Source: Spirochaetes bacterium RIFOXYC1_FULL_54_7
GTDB lineage: Bacteria > Spirochaetota > Spirochaetia > Treponematales > UBA12059
Assembly (NCBI GenBank): GCA_001830645.1
Contig: MIBM01000104.1
Location: 5,878-11,665, forward strand
Direction of reading: 5' to 3'
DNA: 5,788 nucleotides
The position numbers and the translations under genes are program-made. The notes under the pieces are model-generated. The model saw only the letters and a list, made by a program, of their open reading frames with translations, had not been told where the DNA came from and did not search any database. Below are positions 1 through 5,788 of this stretch, one piece after another. Numbering within the stretch: position 1 is the first letter of the stretch; every line of letters begins with the position of its first letter.

Positions 1-1440
1 AACATCCGCATCATGCTGTTCACCATCCTGTTGGGGCTCATGGTCGGGCTTCTCGCCAAGTCAGGCGCCGCCTATTCGCTGGGTGACTGGGCGGGCAAGA
101 AGATCAAGTCCAGGACCGGTGCCCTTATCTTCACCTGGGTCTTTGGTCTGATCATCTTTTTCGACGACTACTTCAACTCCCTGACCATAGGTACCTGCAT
201 GCGCCCGCTGACCGACGCCAAAAGGATCAGCCGCGCCAAGCTCGCCTACATCATCGACTCGACGGCCGCCCCGGTTGCCATCCTCGCGCCTATTTCCGGC
301 TGGGTCGCCTTCGTGATAGGCACCTACAAGGAAATGCCCGAATGGCAGAGCCTGGGCGTCGGTGAGTTCACCTTCTTCCTCAAGTCCATTCCCTTCAACC
401 TCTATGCCATCTTCGCGGTGTTCATGGTGCTGTTCATCACCATCACCCACAAAGACTTCGGCCCGATGGCACGCTCCGAGGAACGAGCCATAAAGGGTCT
501 CGGACTCTACGACGAGGAAAAGTACGGCGTAGTGGTCAGCCAGGTTGAATCCAAAGTTCATACCAGCAATGCCAAGCCCTTCGACTTCCTCATCCCGATC
601 GGCGCCGTCATCGTGATTGCCCTCTTCTTCTTCCCGATGACCACCTGGATGAACGCCGTCGACGGCGAATCCATCACCAGCATCGGCCAGGCCATGGCAG
701 AAATATCCCTTGGCCAGGCCTTCAACGACACCGATTCGTCCATGGCACTGATGTATGCCCTCATCTTTGCCACCGCTTTCGGCTACATCTACTTCGTGGC
801 CCGCAAGCTGCTGAACATCCAGGCAGCCGGCGAAGCCCTCCTCGATGGTTTCCGCGCCATGGTTCCCGCTGCGATGATCCTGACCCTTGCCTGGTCACTG
901 GGCACCATCATCAAGACCCCCGGTTCCGAAGGCGGAGTGGGCCTGGGCCTTTACATCGCCGAAGTGGTCGTAGGTGGCAACTTCCCGATTTCCTTCCTGC
1001 CCGTCGTCGTGTTCATCCTCTCGTGCATCATCTCCTTCGCAAGCGGCACGAGCTGGGGCACCATGGGCATCATGGTACCGGTTTCCGTACCCATCATCGT
1101 ACAGCTTGCCAAGATGGCCGGGCTCTCCCCCGCCGAGGCTGTCAACGCGACCGCGCTCACCATCGGCGCCGTCATGGGTGGCTCCGTTTTCGGTGACCAT
1201 TGCTCCCCTATCTCCGACACGACCATACTGTCGTCGACCGGAGCAGCCTCTCCTCACCTCGAACACGTTGCTACACAGCTACCGTATGCCGTTTTCGTAG
1301 GACTCTGCACGACCCTCGGCACGATCGCCGGTGGCCTGACCTGGAGCCCGCTCATCGGACTCGTCGTCACTGCCGTCCCGTTCGTGGCAGGCACCTACCT
1401 CCTGCCGATCTGGTTCGGCTCCAAGCGCTACGGACTCTGA
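1..1440 (+). CDS. NhaC-superfamily Na+-coupled transporter (5'-truncated by window edge)
   Basis: Polytopic inner-membrane carrier of the NhaC Na+/H+ antiporter superfamily. The frame is open from base 1, so the ATG at 13 is probably internal and the true start lies to the left. 475 residues are visible from that Met, against roughly 500 or more usual for the family. Family hallmarks, numbered from that Met: FDDYFNSLTIG at about 50-60, followed by the stretch RPLTDAKRISRAKLAYIIDS (64-83); SGTSWGTMG at 344-352; and GDHCSPISDTTILSS at 394-408, the most diagnostic motif. Several hydrophobic segments are visible, for example around 38-50, 128-145, 190-208, 245-263, 284-300, 326-343 and 428-465, with a charged cytoplasmic-type loop at about 146-190. 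It ends in TGA and is followed by a strong hairpin terminator, so it is the last gene of its transcript. The family includes antiporters and also members proposed as lysine carriers (LysW type). The kam operon next door makes a lysine role plausible, but the sequence does not prove it. Confidence 0.92.
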   Translation, partial: NIRIMLFTILLGLMVGLLAKSGAAYSLGDWAGKKIKSRTGALIFTWVFGLIIFFDDYFNSLTIGTCMRPLTDAKRISRAKLAYIIDSTAAPVAILAPISGWVAFVIGTYKEMPEWQSLGVGEFTFFLKSIPFNLYAIFAVFMVLFITITHKDFGPMARSEERAIKGLGLYDEEKYGVVVSQVESKVHTSNAKPFDFLIPIGAVIVIALFFFPMTTWMNAVDGESITSIGQAMAEISLGQAFNDTDSSMALMYALIFATAFGYIYFVARKLLNIQAAGEALLDGFRAMVPAAMILTLAWSLGTIIKTPGSEGGVGLGLYIAEVVVGGNFPISFLPVVVFILSCIISFASGTSWGTMGIMVPVSVPIIVQLAKMAGLSPAEAVNATALTIGAVMGGSVFGDHCSPISDTTILSSTGAASPHLEHVATQLPYAVFVGLCTTLGTIAGGLTWSPLIGLVVTAVPFVAGTYLLPIWFGSKRYGL

Positions 1441-1479
1441 AACAGGGTTCTGCTACAATAGTGTCCTGATACTGCAAGG

Positions 1480-1510
1480 CCGGCTACACGTTCGTGTGGC
1501 CGGTTTTTTT
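1480..1510 (+). terminator. Intrinsic terminator of the NhaC-family gene
   Basis: A 10-bp stem pairs 1480-1489 with 1494-1503, all Watson-Crick except one G.U pair. It is capped by a GTTC tetraloop and followed directly by seven T residues (1504-1510). It lies 39 nt after the transporter stop and points the same way. This is a textbook Rho-independent terminator and separates the transporter from the dehydrogenase gene downstream. Confidence 0.92.
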
Positions 1511-1560
1511 ATGTTATGGTCAGTAGCCAATATTTTACCTGCAAGGCACGTCAAGCACAC

Positions 1561-1566
1561 AGGAGG
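1561..1566 (+). promoter_or_regulatory. Shine-Dalgarno AGGAGG of the dehydrogenase pseudogene
   Basis: A near-perfect anti-16S match, AGGAGG, sits 8 nt before the ATG at 1575 and fixes the start of the broken dehydrogenase gene. An intact translation signal on a gene with two internal stops suggests that decay is recent, or that the stops are tolerated. Confidence 0.85.
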
Positions 1567-1574
1567 ATTTTAGA

Positions 1575-2594
1575 ATGGAAGCTATTGTGATAAATCCAGG
1601 GAAGGATGCAGATGCCCTGCAAATCCAGGATATCCCCAGGCCAGCACCCCGGCCTGATGAGCTGCTTGTCAGAGTCCGGGCATCTTCTGTCTGTCGGGGA
1701 GATGTGAATCTGCGCCGGATACCCAAGCTGATACTGGCGCCCATGGGCCTGCTCTTTGGCTTCAAGCCAACGAAGATACCCGGCGTCGAGTTTGCCGGTA
1801 TTATAGAAGCTGTCGGGGCCTCGGTCATCCGTTTCAAACCAGGTGACGAAGTATTCGGTACAGCAACCGGCCTGGCCTACGGAGGAAACGCTGAATACCT
1901 GTGTGTGCCCGAATAGAGGAAGATGGGCGTCATCGCCGCAAAACCAGCAAAACTGTCATTTTCACAGGTTGCAGCACTCCCGGTCGGCGGCATGACGGCT
2001 GACCAGATCCTCAGGCGCCTCGATCTGTGCACAGGAAGCCAGCTGCTGGTGTACGGCGCATCCGGCTCGGTAGGCTCTTACGCCGTGCAGCTGGGGCTAT
2101 ACTACGGTGCGGAAGTTACCGCGGTCTGCGGCACTGCCAACCAGCAACTGGCAGCCAATCCCGGGGCGGCCAAGGTACTGGATTACACCATCACCAACTG
2201 GATAGACCAGGCCGGACGGTACGACGCTATTGTCGATGCGGTCGGATAGCTTCCCCGGGACGCCAGAAAACGGCTACTGGTTCCGGGTGGCAAGTACTCC
2301 AGCATCAAAGCACCGACCAAGGAAGTGCAGGCGGAACTCGAGTTCCTGGCCGAACTGGCTGACAAGGCCCAGATCACACCGCTGATCGATCGCAGCTATC
2401 CCCTGGAACAGACTGCCGATGCGCATGCCTATGTGGAGCAGAAGCACAAGAAAGGAAATGTGGTAATAGTAGTCAAAAAAAGGATGGAAGGGCCTGGGAT
2501 GGGTGCAGCGCGAAGCTTGCAGCGCTGCAGGGTCTGGGGCTTGACCCAGTCAATTTTTGGAAATCTTCCCTTCCCTCCCAGACTTTATTATTGA
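1575..2594 (+). pseudogene. MDR-family NAD(P)-dependent alcohol dehydrogenase / quinone oxidoreductase-like, interrupted by two in-frame TAG codons
   Basis: One reading frame, starting at ATG 1575 behind AGGAGG, encodes a full-length medium-chain dehydrogenase/reductase of the quinone-oxidoreductase-like (probably zinc-free) type. The N-terminal GroES-like domain carries GVEFAGIIEAVG and FKPGDEVFG (residues about 74-98). TAG then occurs at 1914-1916 (codon 114). The frame continues unshifted through PVGGMTADQIL and the nucleotide-binding GASGSVGSYAVQL, then DAIVDAVG, and meets a second TAG at 2247-2249 (codon 225). It continues with LLVPGGKYSSI, IDRSYPLEQTADAHAYVE and HKKGNVVIVVKK, the usual family C-terminus, ending at 2480. 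Homologues normally stop about there. Here the frame runs 37 more codons of unfamiliar sequence to TGA at 2592-2594, so the native stop also seems lost. No frameshift is visible. After the first TAG, an ATG at 1923 is immediately preceded by AGAGGAAG, so reinitiation is conceivable but the spacing is poor. Decay, sequencing error and amber readthrough are all possible; decay is the default reading. Confidence 0.85.
2486..2574. repeat. Palindrome-rich block at the 3' end of the dehydrogenase pseudogene
   Basis: An 89-bp stretch is bounded by a perfect 7-bp inverted repeat (GGAAGGG 2486-2492, CCCTTCC 2568-2574). Inside is an 8-bp perfect hairpin (TGCAGCGC 2504-2511 with GCGCTGCA 2522-2529, 10-nt loop containing AAGCTT). 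Next to it is a second small hairpin that can form as GGGTC 2530-2534 with GACCC 2543-2547, or as CTGGG 2534-2538 with CCCAG 2545-2549. ATTTTT (2553-2558) follows the second hairpin, so it could act as a weak terminator for + strand transcripts. The block begins 5 bp after the conserved end of the dehydrogenase frame, where a stop codon would be expected. It resembles a REP/MITE-like or bidirectional terminator element, but one copy in one window cannot decide this. Confidence 0.45.
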
Positions 2595-2611
2595 ACAATA
2601 ACAGCTTTTGA

Positions 2612-3349
2612 TCAGGCCTTCTGCTTCTCCACGATCTTCTTTACTATGAAGGTGGCTACGTCGTCAGCGTAGGTGCCGCGGCCGAAGCCGACGTCAAAGC
2701 CGAGCTCCACGGCCAGCTTGTTGCCGATCCGGGGGCCGCCGGCCACGCAGATGAAGCGCTCACGCAAGCCTTTGGCTTCCAGCAGTTCCACGAACTCGGT
2801 CATGTTGTGGATGTGGGTGTCTTTCTGGGTAACCACCTGGCTGATGAGTATGGCGTCGGCCTTTACCTTGAGGGCATAGTCTATGAGCTTCTCGTTGGGG
2901 ACCTGGGCGCCCAGGTTGTAGGCGTCAATGCCGGTGTAGCGCTCCAGGCCGTAATGGTGGTTGAAGCCCTTCATGTTCATGATGGCGTCTATGCCTACGG
3001 TGTGGGCGTCGAAGCCGGTGCAGGCACCTACCACCACGATCTTGCGGCCTATGTGCTCCTTTATGAAGGCGTCCACAGCCTCCATGTCCATGGAGGCGTC
3101 GGCGCTGGCTTCGTCTGCCACCACGGAATCGTAGTCTATGGACTGCTCGGTCTTGGCATAGGCCACATACATGGAGAAGTCGTCGGCCAAGACGGTGGAG
3201 TGCACTACTTCGCATTCCTTGAAGCCCCAGGACAGGACCAGCTTGCGGGCCGCTTCCCGGCCTTTAGCGCCGTTTGGTACCGGCAGGGTAAAGGACAGCT
3301 GTACCTTGCCGTCATCCATGGTGTCTCCGTACGGTCGTACTACGTGCAT
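2612..3349 (-). CDS. kamE: Lysine 5,6-aminomutase beta subunit (B12-binding)
   Basis: Beta subunit of D-lysine/L-beta-lysine 5,6-aminomutase (cytoplasmic, adenosylcobalamin plus PLP), which with KamD moves the terminal amino group of lysine to C5. The N-terminus VRPYGDTMDDGKVQLSF is the family signature. A dimerisation region (about 1-90) leads into a Rossmann-type B12 domain (about 100-245) with GRKIVVVGACTG and the base-off cobalamin motif DAHTVG, whose His116 would ligate cobalt. Exactly 11 residues on, Lys127 in MNMKGF matches the lysine that forms the internal aldimine with PLP; in the Clostridium sticklandii enzyme, recalled from memory, these are His133 and Lys144. Later conserved parts are LERYTGIDAYNLG, SQVVTQKDTHIHNMT and CVAGGPRIGN. 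At 245 residues it is about 17 shorter at the N-terminus than that enzyme. The ATG is chosen for the GGAAGG 7 nt upstream; no better in-frame start was found. It is the last gene of the visible operon, 13 nt after kamD. Confidence 0.97.
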   Translation of the reverse strand: MHVVRPYGDTMDDGKVQLSFTLPVPNGAKGREAARKLVLSWGFKECEVVHSTVLADDFSMYVAYAKTEQSIDYDSVVADEASADASMDMEAVDAFIKEHIGRKIVVVGACTGFDAHTVGIDAIMNMKGFNHHYGLERYTGIDAYNLGAQVPNEKLIDYALKVKADAILISQVVTQKDTHIHNMTEFVELLEAKGLRERFICVAGGPRIGNKLAVELGFDVGFGRGTYADDVATFIVKKIVEKQKA

Positions 3350-3356
3350 GCTGCTA

Positions 3357-3362
3357 CCTTCC
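3357..3362 (-). promoter_or_regulatory. Shine-Dalgarno GGAAGG of kamE
   Basis: GGAAGG on the minus strand directly follows the kamD TAA and lies 7 nt before the kamE ATG. It supports the short start at 3349 and translation of kamE from the kamD message, probably with some coupling. Confidence 0.75.
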
Positions 3363-4934
3363 TTACCTTTCCAGCCCGAGCTCGCGTTTGAGGTGATCCT
3401 CGAAGGGATTGAAATAGGCCGGGCCTTTTTTGATCAGGCCTTCGAAGCCCTTGCCACCGTCCTTGGGACGCTTGACCTCGGCGAACAGACCCTGCTCTAT
3501 GGCATCGAAGAGGCCGGTCTTCTCCACTTCTTCCATGAAGGAGATGGTCTTGGTCAGCACGTCGTGGGCCCGGTTTACGATGATGCCGTCTTTCTTGAAC
3601 TCGATGTCGTCGTAGAAACCTTCCATGTTGTTCATCACGTACCGGGCGTTGTCCACCGCCAGGAAGCGGTCCATCATGAAGGGTGTGTGCACCGCCTCGG
3701 TGAGCATGCCCAAGAGGTGTATGCCCTGGTTGGTGGCCTTGGACACGAAGTTGAACAGGGTGTTCATGGCCAGGCCTTTGAAGACGTCGCCGGACATGAA
3801 CTTGGTGGGCGGCATGTACTTCAGGGGATGTTCGGGGAAGATCTCCCGGGCCATCTGGGCCTGGGACAGTTCGTACAGGAAGCCGTTCTTTATCGATGGA
3901 TCCATCTCGAAGGCATGTCCCAGGCCCTGGAGCCTGGCGGGCAGGCCTGCCGAATAGGCAAAGCGCTCGTTCAGGAACTGGCTGGCCAGGACAGTGTAGG
4001 CCTTCTCGAAGGCATCGCTGGTGGTCAGGTAGTTATCCTCGCCGGTGTTTATGATGCTCCCCGCGTAGGCGTCTATCATGCGGCTGAACTTCTGGTCCAC
4101 GAAGGTACGGTACATGTTGATGTCCCGGAACAGGATGCCGTACATGCTGTCGTTGAGCATCATGTCCAGTCGTTCCAGGGCGCCCATGGCGGCTATCTCG
4201 GGCATGCACAGGCCGGAAGCGTAGTTGGTCAGGAGTATGTAGCGCTTCTCCTTCTCGCCTACCTCGTCCAAGGCGGCCCGCATGATGCGGAAGTTCTCCT
4301 GGGTGGCGTAGGTGCCGCCGAAGCCCTCGGTGGTGGGGCCGAAAGGCACATAGTCAAGGAGGCTCTGGGCGGTGGTCCGGATCACGGCGATGACGTCCGC
4401 TCCCTGGCTGGCAGCCGCCCTGGCCTGCTTCACGTCCTCGTAGATATTGCCAGTGGCCACGATCAGGTACAGCAGGGGGCTGTTGTTGCGGCCGTGGAAT
4501 TCTTCCTGCTTGAGCTCCCGGTGGGCACGGTTGCCCTTGATGCGGTCGGCTGCGGTGGTGACCAGTTCCGCAGCTTTCTTCACTATCTTCTCCCGGTCGA
4601 CCAGGGGCTGCTGCGCGACATTGTAGCCGGCGGCTACCCTGGCGTTCAGGGCTCCCACGGAGTCGCCCGTCCTGACCAGGGCGTTTACGTAGCGCAGTAC
4701 GGCGCCGTCTTCCAGCATGGTGGGGTCGGCAGCCCGGAGCTGGTCCACTACCAGATTCGGCACGGGTACTCCATCCGGATTGGCTCCATCTGCGCCGGCC
4801 AGGCGCAGGGCTGCGCGTTCCACCGTTACGGAGCTGTGCTTGTCTATGAAGTCCACTACCGGGGAGGCTATGGCTCTGGCCAATTGCCTGGCATGGTCTA
4901 TGCTTTCTTTTGGCAGATGCAGTTTCGTACTCAT
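3363..4934 (-). CDS. kamD: Lysine 5,6-aminomutase alpha subunit (PLP-binding TIM barrel)
   Basis: Catalytic alpha subunit of lysine 5,6-aminomutase; its TIM barrel binds PLP and substrate and docks KamE. At 523 residues it is close to the roughly 516 of the characterised Clostridium sticklandii protein. Residues I recall as PLP or substrate contacts there all occur here with a constant offset of +2: Arg186 (VIRTT), Ser191 (QSLLD), Ser240 (NYASG), Tyr265 (DSMYG), Arg270 (LFRDINMY), Asp300 (TGEDN) and Lys372 (LKYMPPTK). Other conserved stretches are EEFHGRNNSPLLYLIVATGN (144-163) and YVPFGPTTEGFGGTYATQEN (195-214). The subunit therefore looks catalytically competent. The start ATG overlaps the kamC stop as ATGA and has AAGGA 6 nt upstream, implying translational coupling to kamC. 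It is followed after 13 nt by kamE. A long open frame on the opposite strand is a by-product of GC-rich codon use. Confidence 0.97.
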   Translation of the reverse strand: MSTKLHLPKESIDHARQLARAIASPVVDFIDKHSSVTVERAALRLAGADGANPDGVPVPNLVVDQLRAADPTMLEDGAVLRYVNALVRTGDSVGALNARVAAGYNVAQQPLVDREKIVKKAAELVTTAADRIKGNRAHRELKQEEFHGRNNSPLLYLIVATGNIYEDVKQARAAASQGADVIAVIRTTAQSLLDYVPFGPTTEGFGGTYATQENFRIMRAALDEVGEKEKRYILLTNYASGLCMPEIAAMGALERLDMMLNDSMYGILFRDINMYRTFVDQKFSRMIDAYAGSIINTGEDNYLTTSDAFEKAYTVLASQFLNERFAYSAGLPARLQGLGHAFEMDPSIKNGFLYELSQAQMAREIFPEHPLKYMPPTKFMSGDVFKGLAMNTLFNFVSKATNQGIHLLGMLTEAVHTPFMMDRFLAVDNARYVMNNMEGFYDDIEFKKDGIIVNRAHDVLTKTISFMEEVEKTGLFDAIEQGLFAEVKRPKDGGKGFEGLIKKGPAYFNPFEDHLKRELGLER

Positions 4935-4945
4935 GATCCATCCTT
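4931..4945 (-). promoter_or_regulatory. kamC-kamD ATGA stop/start overlap with Shine-Dalgarno
   Basis: The kamC TGA (4931-4933) and the kamD ATG (4932-4934) share bases in the tetranucleotide ATGA. AAGGA (4941-4945, minus strand) lies 6 nt before the kamD start, inside the end of kamC. This is the classic layout for termination-reinitiation coupling, consistent with KamC being made together with the mutase it probably serves. Confidence 0.85.
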
Positions 4946-5788
4946 ATGAAAATAGTATTCGGCCCGCTTTACCAGGGCCGGATCAAGACCCAACATACCT
5001 GCAATGGCCAGGGCGTCGCTCTCGGCCGGCGCTGCAGGGTCGTCGTTTACCACTTCGTAGCGCATGTGCCTGTTTATGCTGGCCAGGCGTTCAGCCAAGG
5101 GCACTTCGCTGTCACTTCGTTCCATCGCGTCGTCGCGATGCTCCGCCGCGGCGTCGAGATCCTCCGCCGCGATACCCAGGTCATCCCCTGCTGCCTCGCG
5201 GTCCAGCCCGCGCATCTTCCGGTATTCCGCACCAGGGCTACGGACTATGCCCCTGAAGTGGGTGGCAAAGAAGGCCCGGGTGGTAGGACCCGCTCCGGCG
5301 TACTGCTCCACTATGGCCGACAGCAGGGCCTCGGCCTCGTGGGAACCGGTGGTCCTGGCCAGCTCGTCAAAGGCTATCAGGGCATCACCACTCTCCCTGC
5401 TGGCCTTGGTAAAGCGCCAGACCTCGAAGCCGAACCCGGATAGGCCTGCCAGGCGCTCCCCAGCCAGGGCACCGATATATTCGATGTGCTGGTAGAACCG
5501 GGATGCAAAGCGCCGGGCAGGCACAAAGAGGCCGGCCTGGGCCAGAAGCTGGAAGAACAGGACCGTTTTGAGGACCACGGTCTTGCCGCCCATGTTGGAC
5601 CCGAAAAGCACCACCGCAGAGGCAGCAAAGCGGGCATCAAGTGGGGTGTACCCAAGTCCCAGTTCCCGGCACTCATCCTCGCAGGGAACCAGCCGGGCAC
5701 CGGCCAGCTCCAGAACAGGGGAATCAAGCTCCGGTCTGACCAGGCCATGGGTCTGGGCCAGTACGGCACCGGCCCGGGCCAGATCCCA
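4931..5788 (-). CDS. kamC: MutS-like ATPase of the kam operon, probable lysine 5,6-aminomutase reactivase ATPase (5'-truncated by window edge)
   Basis: C-terminal 285 residues of a MutS-family ABC-type ATPase; the frame is open to the right edge. A GTG at 5614 lies within the beta-strand just before Walker A, so it is not a credible start. Numbered from the edge: RPEL at 18-21; Walker A GSNMGGKT at 63-70 (MutS-type GxNMGGK); Walker B ALIAFDEL at 136-143 with the Asp-Glu pair; a signature-like RTTGSHEAEAL just after; and ATHF at 175-178, equivalent to the MutS switch histidine region. The tail ESDALAIAGMLGLDPALVKRAEYYF resembles the MutS C-terminal dimer helix region. An acidic, alanine-rich insert sits at about 197-230. 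MutS-like proteins without mismatch-recognition domains recur in lysine and ornithine aminomutase operons; current annotation treats KamC as the ATPase partner of KamB in reactivating the B12 enzyme. Mismatch repair is unlikely given the operon. The N-terminal domains are not visible, so the family assignment rests on ATPase motifs plus context. Confidence 0.88.
   Translation of the reverse strand, partial: WDLARAGAVLAQTHGLVRPELDSPVLELAGARLVPCEDECRELGLGYTPLDARFAASAVVLFGSNMGGKTVVLKTVLFFQLLAQAGLFVPARRFASRFYQHIEYIGALAGERLAGLSGFGFEVWRFTKASRESGDALIAFDELARTTGSHEAEALLSAIVEQYAGAGPTTRAFFATHFRGIVRSPGAEYRKMRGLDREAAGDDLGIAAEDLDAAAEHRDDAMERSDSEVPLAERLASINRHMRYEVVNDDPAAPAESDALAIAGMLGLDPALVKRAEYYFHKDGS
5123..5171. 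repeat. Short repeats inside the kamC acidic insert
   Basis: A perfect 7-bp inverted repeat, CATCGCG (5123-5129) and CGCGATG (5134-5140) with a TCGT loop, is followed by two direct copies of CTCCGCCGCG (5141-5150 and 5162-5171) with a 21-nt period. The period is a whole number of codons and gives two AAE-type units seven residues apart in the KamC insert. This looks like local in-frame duplication or low-complexity coding, not a mobile element. Confidence 0.4.

Noticed and set aside
61..561. Minus-strand open frame opposite the NhaC-family gene
   Set aside because: It is highly charged, has no domain, and is fully covered by the conserved membrane protein on the + strand.
1472..1547. Direct repeat CTGCAAGGC at 1472-1480 and 1539-1547
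   Set aside because: A single 9-mer pair in a short spacer is compatible with chance, and the first copy overlaps the terminator stem; no element boundary is visible between them.
1511..1574. Promoter for the dehydrogenase gene (TATTTT at 1531-1536 as -10)
   Set aside because: There is no acceptable -35 at the right spacing, because the candidate falls in the terminator T-run; not strong enough to annotate.
1923..2249. Independent small gene starting at ATG 1923
   Set aside because: It is the middle segment of the same MDR protein in the same frame; the Shine-Dalgarno-like AGAGGAAG abuts the ATG without proper spacing, so a separate gene is unlikely.
2027..2362. Alternative + strand frame spanning the second TAG of the dehydrogenase gene
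   Set aside because: Its translation has no MDR features, whereas frame 1575 resumes conserved sequence right after the TAG, so it does not indicate a programmed frameshift bypass.
2588..2601. Hairpin TTATTG-AA-CAATAA just after kamE
   Set aside because: The stem is AT-only, 6 bp, with a 2-nt loop and no T-run on the minus strand; too weak to call a terminator.
2807..3391. 194-codon + strand open frame opposite kamE
   Set aside because: It is a shadow of kamE; the reverse strand has the full family signature and cofactor motifs.
3171..4949. 592-codon open frame on the + strand opposite kamD and kamE
   Set aside because: It is antisense to two clearly recognised genes, has no recognisable domain and low-complexity His/Gly/Val-rich composition, and follows from the third-position GC bias of the real genes.
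4946..5495. Two overlapping + strand open frames opposite kamC
   Set aside because: They overlap each other and the MutS-type ATPase motifs encoded on the minus strand; they carry no family features of their own.

Overview
The window shows part of a lysine-fermentation locus from a GC-rich (by eye), probably strictly anaerobic bacterium. The evidence is an adenosylcobalamin- and PLP-dependent lysine 5,6-aminomutase, encoded by kamD and kamE. Directly upstream is a MutS-like ATPase of the kind found in kam operons (kamC). I cannot name the phylum. Anaerobic amino-acid fermenters among Firmicutes, Synergistota, Spirochaetota or Fusobacteriota would all fit the gene content, and GC content argues against the AT-rich members.

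Layout, left to right. Bases 1-1440 (+) hold the C-terminal bulk of an NhaC-superfamily Na+-coupled membrane transporter, cut by the left edge. It is followed by a strong intrinsic terminator (1480-1510). Bases 1575-about 2480 (+) hold an MDR-family NAD(P)-dependent zinc-type alcohol dehydrogenase/quinone oxidoreductase-like gene. It has a near-consensus Shine-Dalgarno, but its single reading frame is interrupted by two TAG codons and its expected stop appears to be lost. I call it a pseudogene, with amber recoding as a less likely alternative. Bases 2486-2574 are a palindrome-rich stretch at the 3' end of that gene. Bases 2612-5788 (-) carry kamC (cut by the right edge), kamD and kamE as a tightly packed operon. 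kamC and kamD overlap by ATGA, and 13 nt separate kamD from kamE. The operon converges on the broken dehydrogenase gene.

How the genes work together: KamD and KamE form the aminomutase. It moves the terminal amino group of D-lysine (or of L-beta-lysine made by KamA) to the adjacent carbon, feeding 3,5-diaminohexanoate dehydrogenase and the later steps to acetate and butyrate. KamC is likely an ATPase that services or reactivates the B12 enzyme. The NhaC-like transporter could be a Na+/H+ antiporter or, given this neighbourhood, a lysine importer. kamA, kamB, kdd, kce and kal are not in the window. If the usual operon order holds, they lie beyond the right edge, upstream of kamC.

The main points for a second look are the two in-frame amber codons in an otherwise coherent gene, in a window where no intact gene ends in TAG; the palindromic block at its 3' end; the possible lysine-transport role of the NhaC protein; and the unusual acidic insert in KamC.
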